A stretch of 64,000 nt of DNA. Origin: Spirochaetia bacterium. Its GTDB lineage: Bacteria; Spirochaetota; Spirochaetia; CADAEX01. The stretch covers positions 54,209 through 118,208 of the forward strand of contig JAFSOR010000017.1 in assembly GCA_017446885.1 (NCBI GenBank), given 5' to 3'. This document shows positions 26,358 to 35,874 of this stretch, in pieces. Within the stretch, counting starts at the first letter, position 1; every line of letters begins with the position of its first letter. Made by a program: the position numbers and the translations under genes. The notes below the pieces were generated by a model. That model was not told where the DNA came from, did no database searches, and saw only the letters and a list, made by a program, of their open reading frames with translations.

Positions 26358-28283
26358 TTGAAAAAGCTGATTTCCATCATTCTGCTGTTCCTGTTTGTAC
26401 TCCCATTTTTCTGCACCGCAGAGGTCACTTACGACCCTAACGATGAAGTCATGCTTATAGATGTTCCTGTCTATATAGGCGAAGAGGCTTTTATAAAAAA
26501 GGTAAACGAAAGGGCATCTGCAGCAGGGCGTTCCCAGCCTTTAGGGCTTGTACTTTCAGGTGGAGCTGCACGGGCTATGGCCCATCTGGGTGTGCTTAAG
26601 AAGATGGAGGAAGAGGGGATTGTTCCCGACTTCATGGTGACCAATTCCATGGGTTCCATAATAGCCCTCCTGTACAGTGCAGGGCTTTCCTGCGACGATA
26701 TCTACAATGTCATGACAGAGTTCACCCTGGGTGAGTTCTTCAAACCTCAGCTTCCAGTTAAAGGAGGTGTTCTTGATACATCCCGCTTTATCTCTGTAAT
26801 TCATGGAATCATCGGGGACAAGCGCATCGAGGAGCTGGATATTCCGGTTGCTGTCATATGCGAGGATCTTATAACCCGCCGCCAGATTATTTTCGAGGCC
26901 GGGGATATGTACGACATAATCGAGGGAAGCATTGTAATTCCTGTGGATTTTGCCCCCAAGGAATATATGGGCTACCTGCTTATGGACGGCGGCTGCACCA
27001 ACATAGTTCCGGTGGATCACGCTTACCGCTATACAGATAAGGTGGCAGTGTCATCAACCCTGTACACATTCAAGCAGAACCTGCGCAATTTTGTTACTGT
27101 TGTAAACCGTATGCAGGATGTGAGCAAGACCCGTAAAGGTGTCGAGGAGATAAAAAAGCACGACAACCTGGTATGGCTGCGGAACCCGGTGGAAAAATAT
27201 TCCTTTATGGGATTTGACAAAAGCGAAGAGATAATCCAGAAAGGGTATGAGTGTGCTGAAGAGCATACAGAGGAGTTAAAGAACCTGGCCGAGCTTTCGC
27301 CCCAGACCGAGGCAGCTAAGACTGCATTCCTTTCCAAGAGACAGAAGAACCAGGAGAAGATAGAAGATTACTGCAGGCGCTACCGCAAGACTGGAATGAT
27401 TCCGCTCCGCGACCTGACACCTCTTTTTACAATAGGTGTTTCCATGATGGGCGAGATTCCTAACGACTATTATCTTAACAACTATAACTACATATACCTG
27501 GGCGAGGAGCTGGGCTATAAGACCATGCGTCTGAACCTTCGTGAATACTGGTTCCCTGACAACTATGGCCTTGATTCTGCCTTGACATTTGCATTGAGCG
27601 ATTTCTTCAAGTCCAAGACCAGAGGGCTTGTAGATTTTAAGAATAATGAGCTTCATAACATTTACTACTATTCCAACAACGAGATTATCTATTTCTCGGG
27701 TGATAACGTTGGTATTGATCCTTTCTGCACTTTTGAGGGAAGGCTTGATGAGGATATGAAGGAGCTTGATTTTTTCCATAGGGCAGGTCTTAAAGGATAT
27801 ATCGGGCGGGATAAGTTTATAAAGTACTCTGCCTTCGGCTTTAAAGAAAACCAGGATACCGACGGCTGGGGCGCATCTGTCAATTTTGACCACAAGCTGG
27901 TATGGCTATTGCACCTGCAGGAGAAAGCCACTTACAGAATGCCGCTCCCGGGCAATGACACTATATGTCTGTACAAGAATGATGGAGTGAGGGGCAAGAC
28001 TATAAGGGGCGATTTTGACCAGATTCTTATGGCGCAGACCACATTCTATCTTAAGCCTGACTTTACTCCAAGCCTTGCCGAAGCATTTATCTTCAGCGAT
28101 GTGCGGCTGGGGGCATTCTGCGATTTCTACTACTTTGACGACCCGATTTTTTCAGCTGGTCTTTCTTTGGATTTCAGCATTGTATTTATAGGTGTAATGC
28201 CGGTCAAGTTCCTGTGCTATGGCGGCTGGGATTTTGACCAGAAAAAGATTTTCACCAAATTTGCCATAGGTACGGAGTTTTGA
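26358..28283 (+). CDS. Patatin-like phospholipase with C-terminal outer-membrane barrel
   Basis: TTG 26358, with AAGG five bases upstream, gives a signal peptide (KKLISIILLFLFVLPFF). The patatin domain (about residues 50-270) has LVLSGGAARAMAHLG as oxyanion hole, the nucleophile in TNSMGS, where the usual first Gly of GxSxG is Thr, and the DGG catalytic Asp. From about residue 355 the sequence alternates aromatic and polar residues and ends in Phe, the signal of outer-membrane barrels. The layout resembles type Vd autotransporter phospholipases (PlpD/FplA), though a POTRA domain is not evident. Confidence 0.82.
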   Translation: MKKLISIILLFLFVLPFFCTAEVTYDPNDEVMLIDVPVYIGEEAFIKKVNERASAAGRSQPLGLVLSGGAARAMAHLGVLKKMEEEGIVPDFMVTNSMGSIIALLYSAGLSCDDIYNVMTEFTLGEFFKPQLPVKGGVLDTSRFISVIHGIIGDKRIEELDIPVAVICEDLITRRQIIFEAGDMYDIIEGSIVIPVDFAPKEYMGYLLMDGGCTNIVPVDHAYRYTDKVAVSSTLYTFKQNLRNFVTVVNRMQDVSKTRKGVEEIKKHDNLVWLRNPVEKYSFMGFDKSEEIIQKGYECAEEHTEELKNLAELSPQTEAAKTAFLSKRQKNQEKIEDYCRRYRKTGMIPLRDLTPLFTIGVSMMGEIPNDYYLNNYNYIYLGEELGYKTMRLNLREYWFPDNYGLDSALTFALSDFFKSKTRGLVDFKNNELHNIYYYSNNEIIYFSGDNVGIDPFCTFEGRLDEDMKELDFFHRAGLKGYIGRDKFIKYSAFGFKENQDTDGWGASVNFDHKLVWLLHLQEKATYRMPLPGNDTICLYKNDGVRGKTIRGDFDQILMAQTTFYLKPDFTPSLAEAFIFSDVRLGAFCDFYYFDDPIFSAGLSLDFSIVFIGVMPVKFLCYGGWDFDQKKIFTKFAIGTEF

Positions 28284-29060
28284 TTGAGAAGATTTCTTTC
28301 TGCCTTTCTGCTGATTTCAGTGATGCTCTTGACAAGCTGCGAGACATTGCCCCCGATTTTCGACTGCCCGGCAGTGAAGCAGAAGCAGGAAAAACAGGCA
28401 GAGCAGGCTAAAAAAGCACCGGCAGAAAATACTGTGGCTGCACCTAAACAAGAACCCAAGGCCTCTAAAGAGCCCAGTAAGAGTGCAAATACCAGCCCGA
28501 GTACCAGCCCAAATAGCAACACGAGTATCAGCCAAAAGCAGAAGCAGCTGGTGGATGCTGCCAACTGGGCCAAGGGAAGAAACTATCTGACAATCAACGG
28601 ACATAGGTTCAAGATGGACTGCTCAGGAGTGGTCAGGGCCATTTACTTTAAAGCAGGGATAGACCTGGCTAAGGATTTCAATAAATACAAGGGGGGCGGC
28701 ACACAGCGGATTCACGAGATCCTGCGCTCAAAAGGACTTATATACAGGCCTACTGTTCCAGTACCAGGCGATATCCTTTTCTGGGATAACACCTACGATG
28801 CAAACCATAACGGCCGGTCCGATGATACGCTAAGCCATATAGGCATGGTGGTCTCCTCTGATAAAAGGTCTGGAAATGTTGTCTATGTCCATCATCATGA
28901 GAAGAAAGGGATAGTCTTTGAGAAGATGAACCTGCTTCATCCCAACGACCCAGACTATAACGCTATAATGCGTTCACAGAGAGCACGTAAACTGCCCGGA
29001 AACAAATATCTGGCCTCCCATCTGTATAAGGATGCTGGCAAAGGATATCTCTTAAGGTAG
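28284..29060 (+). CDS. NlpC/P60-like cell-wall hydrolase lipoprotein
   Basis: TTG 28284 directly follows the patatin gene stop. A lipobox (LLTSC) near residue 19 is followed by a charged and Ser/Pro/Asn-rich linker up to about residue 85, then a cysteine-peptidase domain with MDCSGVV as the nucleophile motif and SHIGMV as the His motif, typical of NlpC/P60 or CHAP endopeptidases that cut peptidoglycan stems. GDILFWDNTYDANHNGRSDD looks like a calcium-type loop. It is likely an outer-membrane-anchored wall enzyme. Confidence 0.78.
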   Translation: MRRFLSAFLLISVMLLTSCETLPPIFDCPAVKQKQEKQAEQAKKAPAENTVAAPKQEPKASKEPSKSANTSPSTSPNSNTSISQKQKQLVDAANWAKGRNYLTINGHRFKMDCSGVVRAIYFKAGIDLAKDFNKYKGGGTQRIHEILRSKGLIYRPTVPVPGDILFWDNTYDANHNGRSDDTLSHIGMVVSSDKRSGNVVYVHHHEKKGIVFEKMNLLHPNDPDYNAIMRSQRARKLPGNKYLASHLYKDAGKGYLLR

Positions 29061-29064
29061 CGCC

Positions 29065-30267
29065 ATGAACTATGTTGTAGACCTTCATTCACATTCACCT
29101 TACGCAGGAGCCTCGGGGAAATCGGACTTTGGGCGCCTTTCCTATGTTATGGGTATAAAGGGAATCAATATCTATGGAAGCGGCGATATCCTGCTTAAGA
29201 AATGGGAGGATGAGCTTAATGCCGAGTTCCAGTTCGACCAGCAGAAATCGATGTGGGTAATCAAAGAGGGGCAGTACCTGATGCCCCAGACCGAGATTAT
29301 TGTCACATTGCCATATGCCCCGAACCCGGCTAAGCGGAAACTGTTTCATGTGGTGATACTCTTTGGCGACATGGAAAGCGTTTATACAGTGCGGACCATG
29401 ATGGAAAAGAAAGGTTCAAAGCTGGGAATAGGGCGGCCGTTTGTTAAGTTTGATAGCTATACAGAGATGCAGGACTTTTTTATAACGATGAAAAGAAAGG
29501 CAAGAGTCGGCATAGTTCCGGCTCATGTTGTCACCCCCGAAGGTATACTGGGGGGCAAGAACCCTGTTGATTCTGTAAATGAGGTCTGGGGCGAGGCCTC
29601 CTGCTGCATAGACGCGCTTGAGACCGGCCTTAGTGCCGACCCGGAGATGCTGGCTGCAGTAGCTGGCGGCCTTGATGTACCGCTGATTTCCTCAAGCGAT
29701 GCCCACTCGGCCGCCTTCAACAGGCTGGGGCGGGAGTTTACCCTTTTGGATATGCAGGAGGAGTCTGCTTCCGGTGTCCTGGCAGCACTTAAGAATAAGT
29801 CTGTGCTTAAGACTGCGGAGTTCCCCCCAGTCGAGGGGCGCTATTACCTGACAGGACACCGGGGGGACAGACCGGGACACAACGGGCAGGAGGTTTGGTA
29901 TTTGGACAATCCGCCACCGGTCTGCCCCCTGTGCGGCAAGCCCTTTGTGGAAGGGGTGCGGCAGCGCATTCTGCGGATTTCGGCCGGGCTTGCCGTAAGG
30001 AAGCAGGAGTTTGTGTACCAGATGCCGCTTATCGAGATTATTGCCGCAAGCCTGGGCTGCGGTGCGCTCTCCAAGAAAGCCTCTGACCTTTATATAAAGA
30101 TTGCTGGCCAGGTGGGAACCGAGAGCAACCTTTGGCTCCAGGATGGCGAAGTAGTCCTTAAGGGCATTCCAGATGCGGTTATAGAGGGCATTAAGGCTGT
30201 CAAGGAGAACAGATTTAAGATAAAATATGGATTTGACGGGCAGTATGGCCAGATTTTACTGGCTTGA
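29065..30267 (+). CDS. EndoQ-like PHP-domain DNA repair endonuclease
   Basis: The order of motifs fits EndoQ, which nicks DNA 5' of deaminated bases: DLHSHSPYA (residue 6) and SSDAHS (about 210) of the PHP metal site, GRYYLTGHR (about 258), CPLCGKPFVEGV (about 287), then LIEIIAASLGCG, and a C-terminal GFDGQYGQI. Family members usually keep a further cysteine after GHR; here GDRPGHNGQE replaces it, so the zinc site may be incomplete. Bacterial PHP proteins of this group are often annotated only as PHP-domain or UvrD-like. Length (400 residues) fits EndoQ. Confidence 0.72.
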   Translation: MNYVVDLHSHSPYAGASGKSDFGRLSYVMGIKGINIYGSGDILLKKWEDELNAEFQFDQQKSMWVIKEGQYLMPQTEIIVTLPYAPNPAKRKLFHVVILFGDMESVYTVRTMMEKKGSKLGIGRPFVKFDSYTEMQDFFITMKRKARVGIVPAHVVTPEGILGGKNPVDSVNEVWGEASCCIDALETGLSADPEMLAAVAGGLDVPLISSSDAHSAAFNRLGREFTLLDMQEESASGVLAALKNKSVLKTAEFPPVEGRYYLTGHRGDRPGHNGQEVWYLDNPPPVCPLCGKPFVEGVRQRILRISAGLAVRKQEFVYQMPLIEIIAASLGCGALSKKASDLYIKIAGQVGTESNLWLQDGEVVLKGIPDAVIEGIKAVKENRFKIKYGFDGQYGQILLA

Positions 30268-30298
30268 CAGCCTGTTTTTACCATTGTAAGGTGGAAAT

Positions 30299-31579
30299 AT
30301 GGATAAATATGTTATTGAGGGTTCTTATCCGCTTAAAGGAAAGATCAGGGCCAGTGGAAATAAGAATGCGGCGCTTCCATGCCTTGCCGCGGCACTGCTA
30401 ACCGACGAAGAGGTCATATTGGAGAATATTCCCGAGATCGAGGATGTCTCTGTTATGGTCAGAATTCTCAAGCAGCTGGGTTCCAAGGTGACTTGGCTGG
30501 GTACAAATAAATATTCCATAAAGACAACAGATATAAAAAAGGCCGAGATTCCTGCCGCCGAGGCCAAGGCTGTAAGAGCTTCCATCCTGTTTGCCGGACC
30601 GCTTCTGGCAAGGACAGGTGGTGTGACATTCCCACCGCCGGGCGGCGATGTAATAGGCCACCGCAGGCTTGATACCCACTTCCTGGCATTCACCGAGCTG
30701 GGTGCCCGGGTCTCTGCCGACGGCGTATACAAGGTTACTGCCAACAAGCTGGTGGGTGTAGATCTTTTCTTGGACGAGGCCTCGGTAACAGCTACCGAGA
30801 ACGCTGTCATGACTGCTGTCCTTGCCGAAGGTAAGACAGTGATTCAGAATGCAGCCTCTGAGCCGCATGTGCAGGACCTTTGCAATATGCTGGTCTCCAT
30901 GGGTGCCAAAATCGAAGGAATCGGCTCCAACATCCTCTATATCACAGGGGTAGAGAAACTCCACGGAACCCAGTTCCGCATAGGCTCTGACTTTATGGAG
31001 GTAGGTTCCTACATAGGGCTTGCCGCCGTAACCCACAGCAAGCTTGAAATAATCGACGCAGAACCTAAGAACCTGCGCATGGCAAAGATAGCATTCGGCA
31101 AGCTGGGAATAAACTGGGAGACCAGCGGAAACTCAATACTGGTGCGGCCCCGTCAGGAGCTTCGTGTAAAGCCCGATATGGGGGATCAGATTCCGCAGAT
31201 AGACGATGCCCCATGGCCAGGATTCCCACCCGACCTTACCAGTATAATCACCGTAGTTGCCACCCAGGTTACAGGGACTGTCCTGATTCACGAGAAGATG
31301 TTTGAATCGAGGATGTTCTTTGTGGATAAGCTTGTGGGCATGGGTGCCAAGATTGTGCTCTGCGACCCGCACCGTGCTGTGGTAAGCGGGCCTGCATCGC
31401 TCAAGGGCAGCGACATGGTCTCCCCTGATGTCAGGGCTGGTATGGCTATGGTTATTGCTGCTCTGTGTGCCGAAGGAAAAAGCACTATCCACAATATCTA
31501 TCAGATAGAGCGGGGCTACGAGAACCTGGCTGCCAAGCTTAAGAGCTTAGGTGCAAAGATAGAGCGGCTTCCAGAGTAA
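30299..31579 (+). CDS. murA: UDP-N-acetylglucosamine 1-carboxyvinyltransferase (Asp-type MurA)
   Basis: MurA makes the first committed step of peptidoglycan synthesis, transferring enolpyruvate from PEP to UDP-GlcNAc. The 426 residues match throughout: GNKNAALPCLAAALLTDE near residue 20, and AGPLLARTGG. At the active-site loop, where most MurA have GGC-IG, this protein has GGDVIG: residue 117 is Asp (codon 30647-30649). The same replacement is known in mycobacteria, chlamydiae and Borrelia, and prevents covalent inhibition by fosfomycin. A GTGG-type site precedes ATG 30299. Confidence 0.95.
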   Translation: MDKYVIEGSYPLKGKIRASGNKNAALPCLAAALLTDEEVILENIPEIEDVSVMVRILKQLGSKVTWLGTNKYSIKTTDIKKAEIPAAEAKAVRASILFAGPLLARTGGVTFPPPGGDVIGHRRLDTHFLAFTELGARVSADGVYKVTANKLVGVDLFLDEASVTATENAVMTAVLAEGKTVIQNAASEPHVQDLCNMLVSMGAKIEGIGSNILYITGVEKLHGTQFRIGSDFMEVGSYIGLAAVTHSKLEIIDAEPKNLRMAKIAFGKLGINWETSGNSILVRPRQELRVKPDMGDQIPQIDDAPWPGFPPDLTSIITVVATQVTGTVLIHEKMFESRMFFVDKLVGMGAKIVLCDPHRAVVSGPASLKGSDMVSPDVRAGMAMVIAALCAEGKSTIHNIYQIERGYENLAAKLKSLGAKIERLPE

Positions 31580-33247
31580 TCAACGGCTTTCTATAAGATA
31601 TCTGTATCCCTGTTCGGTCAAGAACTTCTGCCTGTTGGCAGAGAATTCCTCTTCAACTGTAAAGCGCGATGTAAGGGTGTAGAATGTGGAGTTCCGGTCT
31701 TTTGGTCTTAGTATCCTTCCAAGTCTCTGCGCCTCTTCCTGCCTTGATCCGAAGCTGCCTGAAATCTGAATTGCCATTGATGCATCGGGCAGGTCTATGG
31801 CAAAGTTTGCTACCTTGGATACAATTATTACCCGTTCCTCGCCCCTCTTGAACCGGCCGTAAATTTCTTCACGGGTCTTGTTAGGTGTCTGGCCTGTTAT
31901 GATAGGGACATCCAGCAGTTTCTTAACCTCTTTAAGCTGCGACAGATATTGCCCTATGATAAGGATAAAGTCGTCTGGATGATTGTCTATAAGCTCTTTG
32001 ATAATCGGGAGCTTGCGCGGATTCTCCGAAGCCAGGCGGAATTTTTCCCTCTTTCCGGCAATAGAGTAGGGTACTTTCATCTCCTCTGGCAATTCCACAC
32101 GTATTTCGTGGCATGAGGCATCGGCAATCCACCCTTTGGCCTGAAGATCTTTCCATGGGCTGTCGTATTTCTTAGGTCCAACCAGAGAGAACAGATCCTT
32201 TTCCCTGCCATCCTCTCTTATAAGTGTAGCGGTAAGGCCTACGCGGCTTATAGCCTGAATTTCGGCAGTTATCCTGAATACAGGGGCTGGCAGCAGATGA
32301 ACCTCGTCATAAATAATAAGACCCCAATTGTTTTTCTTGAATATCTCGAAGTGAGGGAAGTGCTCCCTCTTGTCGGGACGCCAGGTCAGAATCTGGTAGG
32401 TGGCAACTGTGATTGGCTTTATCTCTTTTTTCTCGCCGCTATATTCTCCGATATCCTCTGCTTTTGCAGATGATTTATCCAGAAGCTCCTCTATCCACTG
32501 GTGTACTGCTGCGATGTTGGTGGTTAAAATCAGAGTCTGGGTCTGCATAAGTTCCATAATCTTCATTCCCACCATAGTCTTTCCGGAACCGCAGGCCATG
32601 ACCACAGTTCCGTAACCGTTACCCGGTTCTCCCTTGCCATAAAAAGCGTTGGCCGCCTCGGTCTGGTAGTCGCGTATCACCAGCTTCTTGCCACTTTGCG
32701 TGGTCTTGCGGAGCTTGAACTCCATAGGCTCTCCAGTACGGAGCGGGATATTGTCTTTTACAGGATAGCCTAAATTGATAAGTTCCTGTTTCACTGTACC
32801 ACGGTCAAGTACGCTTACCAGAAAGGCGTTATCGTCGGGGGCGGGCATAAGCAGTTTCTCAAGCTTTTTAACTGCAAGTAGAGATTTATAGAGCGTGCTA
32901 TTCTCCACTTTGAGCATAAGGGTTTCTGGATTGCCAGTCTCTACCAGGACCAGTTTGCCGAAAAGGGAGCCGCTGTCTTCTATCTGGAACAAAATATTAT
33001 CTGGAATATCAAAGCGCGACCATTTTTTTAGCCTTTTTATCACTTCCTGCGTAGGAATTCCTGCAGAAGCTGCGTTCCATAAAGAGATGGATGAAATTGA
33101 ATAGGTATGTATATGCTCCGGGGATTTTATAAGTTCTGCAAAGACAGAGATATCGTCCCGCGCTGATTCAAAGTTTGGGGAATGGACATCCAGCAGTATG
33201 GTACCATCGCTCTGGACTATGATTGGTTTATCTTCTGAAAAGGCCAT
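31580..33247 (-). CDS. XPB/Ssl2-type DNA repair helicase
   Basis: A superfamily 2 helicase of 555 residues with an N-terminal XPB damage-recognition-like domain (about residues 1-170), Walker A ACGSGKT, the DEVH box (IIYDEVHLLPA), LTATLIRED as motif III-like block, and a C-terminal RecA-like domain with QEEAQRLGRILRP (motif VI). Bacterial XPB proteins occur in spirochaetes and actinobacteria; the cellular role is not well defined. The stop abuts the convergent murA stop with no gap. A 64 bp gap to the rsuA-like gene would hold divergent promoters. Confidence 0.9.
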   Translation of the reverse strand: MAFSEDKPIIVQSDGTILLDVHSPNFESARDDISVFAELIKSPEHIHTYSISSISLWNAASAGIPTQEVIKRLKKWSRFDIPDNILFQIEDSGSLFGKLVLVETGNPETLMLKVENSTLYKSLLAVKKLEKLLMPAPDDNAFLVSVLDRGTVKQELINLGYPVKDNIPLRTGEPMEFKLRKTTQSGKKLVIRDYQTEAANAFYGKGEPGNGYGTVVMACGSGKTMVGMKIMELMQTQTLILTTNIAAVHQWIEELLDKSSAKAEDIGEYSGEKKEIKPITVATYQILTWRPDKREHFPHFEIFKKNNWGLIIYDEVHLLPAPVFRITAEIQAISRVGLTATLIREDGREKDLFSLVGPKKYDSPWKDLQAKGWIADASCHEIRVELPEEMKVPYSIAGKREKFRLASENPRKLPIIKELIDNHPDDFILIIGQYLSQLKEVKKLLDVPIITGQTPNKTREEIYGRFKRGEERVIIVSKVANFAIDLPDASMAIQISGSFGSRQEEAQRLGRILRPKDRNSTFYTLTSRFTVEEEFSANRQKFLTEQGYRYLIESR

Positions 33248-33311
33248 TAGAAAATTGTAAGTTTAAAAAAATAAACTGTCAACTGCCGGCGGAATATGTT
33301 ATAATGAAATT

Positions 33312-34085
33312 ATGGGGCAGATTAAGGAGATTGTGCGGCTTGACCGGCTTCTGGCAAACAGTGGATACGGCACAAGGGCCGAGGTCAAGGCTATGATACA
33401 TGCGGGAGAGGTGTCTGTTAACGGCAATTCCGCACCAAGGGTTGATGATCATGTGAATCTTTCAAAGGACAGGATTGAAGTTTGTGGCCAGCTGCTTAAG
33501 GTTTCAATCCACACCTGCTACATGATGAACAAGCCGGCTGGATATGTCTGCTCGTCCAAAGGGGGTCCCCATGCGACAGTGTTTGACCTTATGGAAGAAA
33601 AGGACAGAGGAAAGCGGCTTGGAGGCGAGCTGAGCATAGTGGGTCGCCTGGATGTGGACACCGAGGGGCTTCTTATACTTACCACCGATGGAGAGCTGAA
33701 CCACAGGCTTACATCCCCGAAATATCATATTCCTAAAAGCTATTTTGTGCGGCTTGAGAACCCTGTGTCTGCCGAAAAGCAGGAGCAGTATATCCAGGCT
33801 GTGGCTAAGGGGGTGGAGATACCGCCCGAGGATCATGAGCCAGGGGCTTTGTGCCGGGGTGGAAAGCTTGAATGGGAGAGCGGGGTTACCTGCCGTCTGA
33901 CTATCTACGAAGGGCTCTATCACGAGGTAAAGCGTATATTCAAGGCTCTGGGGAATCAGGTGGTTTTTTTAAAGCGTGTCGGCATGAATAACCTGGTGCT
34001 GGATGAAAAGCTTGCCCCGGGGGAATATAGGGAGCTTTCGGAAAAGGAACTTTCGGCTCTTACCTTGACAAACGCTATTCTATGA
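33312..34085 (+). CDS. RsuA/RluB-family rRNA pseudouridine synthase
   Basis: An S4 RNA-binding domain fills residues 5-60 (RLDRLLANSGYGTRAEVKAMI), followed by a catalytic domain with the GRLDVDTEGLLILTTDGEL signature, whose first Asp (about residue 115) is the nucleophile. It modifies uridine in 16S or 23S rRNA; sequence alone does not tell RsuA from RluB/E/F. The stop codon overlaps the start of the next gene (ATGA), so translation is coupled. Confidence 0.9.
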   Translation: MGQIKEIVRLDRLLANSGYGTRAEVKAMIHAGEVSVNGNSAPRVDDHVNLSKDRIEVCGQLLKVSIHTCYMMNKPAGYVCSSKGGPHATVFDLMEEKDRGKRLGGELSIVGRLDVDTEGLLILTTDGELNHRLTSPKYHIPKSYFVRLENPVSAEKQEQYIQAVAKGVEIPPEDHEPGALCRGGKLEWESGVTCRLTIYEGLYHEVKRIFKALGNQVVFLKRVGMNNLVLDEKLAPGEYRELSEKELSALTLTNAIL

Positions 34086-34780
34086 ATAAACTATTATATG
34101 TGAAAAAGTTATTTATTATTTGTCTTATCATATTCCCGGCTCTTTTTGCTTATTCCCAGGAGCAGGCACGTATTGTAACTGCAAACGAATTCCTTAACTT
34201 TGTCTCTGCCCAGTACGGTTCAATCGACGACTACGAGGCAAAGGTAGTAATAACCAAGGGAAAAGAGAAGATGGACGGCACAATCTATTACAAGACACCG
34301 TCTCTTTTGCGCATTAATTTTGACAACCCCAAGGAACAGGTGCTGGTGGTGGACAAGGAGAAGCTGGTCATCTATATCCCTAAATACCGTGTAATCATGC
34401 AGCAGAAGCTTAAGAAAAAGAGCGGTGTCTCTGGTGCCGGCATGGCAAGCAAAGAGGGGCTTAAGATTCTTAAGCAGAACTATATTGTGTCTTATCTTGA
34501 GAGTCCCGACCTGGTTCCGCTGGATGAAGGCAGCGAGGAGATGGTCATAAAGCTTAAGTTTGTGTGGAGGACTGCAGATGAGGGATTTCGCCAGCTTATA
34601 ATGTCTGTGGGCGAGGACAACCTTATACGGCGCATGGTTTGTGTCACTGCCGACTACACCGAGATGCAGTTCGACTTTACTGATATAAAGACCAACGAGG
34701 GTATTCCTGATACTAGGTTTGAATACGATTCCCCGGCCAGTGCCAATGTCTTTGAGAACTTCCTGTTTGAAGCGGAGTGA
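34082..34780 (+). CDS. lolA: LolA-like outer-membrane lipoprotein carrier
   Basis: A periplasmic protein of 232 residues with a signal peptide ending near AYSQ and a LolA fold pattern: repeated short strands such as GTIYYKTPSLLRINFDNPKEQVLVVD, then YIPKYR. LolA ferries lipoproteins from the inner to the outer membrane. The homology is to the carrier family broadly, so a related lipid-carrier role is possible. ATG 34082 overlaps the upstream stop. The many lipoproteins in this window fit such a pathway. Confidence 0.75.
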   Translation: MNKLLYVKKLFIICLIIFPALFAYSQEQARIVTANEFLNFVSAQYGSIDDYEAKVVITKGKEKMDGTIYYKTPSLLRINFDNPKEQVLVVDKEKLVIYIPKYRVIMQQKLKKKSGVSGAGMASKEGLKILKQNYIVSYLESPDLVPLDEGSEEMVIKLKFVWRTADEGFRQLIMSVGEDNLIRRMVCVTADYTEMQFDFTDIKTNEGIPDTRFEYDSPASANVFENFLFEAE

Positions 34781-34783
34781 CCT

Positions 34784-35866
34784 ATGGATTCTGTAGGGGC
34801 AATTCTTAAGAACGCCAGAGAGGAGAAAAAGTTCTCCCTGGATCAGGTTTCAGCCGATACACATATTCTGCCTGGCTATATTCTGGCTCTGGAGGAAAAC
34901 CGGTTTCAGGACCTTCCAGGAGAGGCCTACTGTGCTGGCTTTATAGGAACCCTTGCCCGCTATTATAGGCTTGACAGCAGACACCTGGTTTGTATGTTCC
35001 GCGGTATTCCCGAGAAAAAAAGCCAGGATTCGGATTCAAAGCAAGTAAATCCGATTATAAAGACAGAAAAAAAGAATTATGTTCCCCTTATTCTTGTTAT
35101 TACGGTTCTAGTTGTTCTGGCAGCATCGCTTTTATTTATCTTTACCGGCAAACCGGGCCAGAAATCTGCAGCTGCATCTGCGGCAATGGAAGAACCCGAT
35201 ACAAATGTATACGTAATGACCGAAGTGCTTTTTGAGCGTTCATTCAAAGAGAACGATATAGTCAAGGTACAGCTTGATGACAGCTCTTATGATATTGTGT
35301 GCAGGTCGGTAGGCAATTCTGTTGTTTTGGGCTATAGAAAAGGCAACGTGACCTTAGCTCCGTCGGAAGAGCTTATTCTGGATCTGGATGGAGATACTAA
35401 AAAAGATGTCAAGGTTTCCCTTAGAGATGCAAATTCCGAGACCAGGACTGCAGTCATCCGTATAGACCGTGCTATAGAAGCTCCGGTGCCGCCGCCCCTT
35501 CCAGCTGTTTCCATAGCTCCCAAGCCAGAATCGATTATAAAGCACGATAAAGGCACCATCGCAGTTATGACTTCTCCTACAAAACGGAACTTTGCATTCG
35601 AGGTTGAATTCAGCGGCCCCTGCAACTTCCGCTACCAGGCAGACAATGCCAAGAGTGTAGAGAACTACTATAAAGCTGGTGACCATGTTCACCTTGATAT
35701 TGCAGACGAAGTCAGGGTATGGCTTTCCAATGCCGGAAACGCAAAGATTCTCCTGGGCTCTGCCGAAATCATCTTGGGAAACAAGGGCGATGTCACATCC
35801 GAGAAAATCGGCTGGGAAGAGACTGCCGATAAATCCTATAACCTTTCAATTGTCTCAATGCACTGA
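34784..35866 (+). CDS. RodZ-like HTH membrane protein
   Basis: Residues 1-75 form a helix-turn-helix of the RodZ type (LKNAREEKKFSLDQVSADTHI, with YILALEENRFQDLPGEAY). After a short linker a single membrane segment lies near residues 102-120 (LILVITVLVVLAASLLFIF), followed by a periplasmic region with a DUF4115-like C-terminal beta domain. RodZ links the MreB cytoskeleton to the cell wall machinery. In spirochaetes, where MreB may or may not be present, a related envelope regulator role is possible. Confidence 0.8.
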   Translation: MDSVGAILKNAREEKKFSLDQVSADTHILPGYILALEENRFQDLPGEAYCAGFIGTLARYYRLDSRHLVCMFRGIPEKKSQDSDSKQVNPIIKTEKKNYVPLILVITVLVVLAASLLFIFTGKPGQKSAAASAAMEEPDTNVYVMTEVLFERSFKENDIVKVQLDDSSYDIVCRSVGNSVVLGYRKGNVTLAPSEELILDLDGDTKKDVKVSLRDANSETRTAVIRIDRAIEAPVPPPLPAVSIAPKPESIIKHDKGTIAVMTSPTKRNFAFEVEFSGPCNFRYQADNAKSVENYYKAGDHVHLDIADEVRVWLSNAGNAKILLGSAEIILGNKGDVTSEKIGWEETADKSYNLSIVSMH

Positions 35867-35874
35867 GGTGAACC

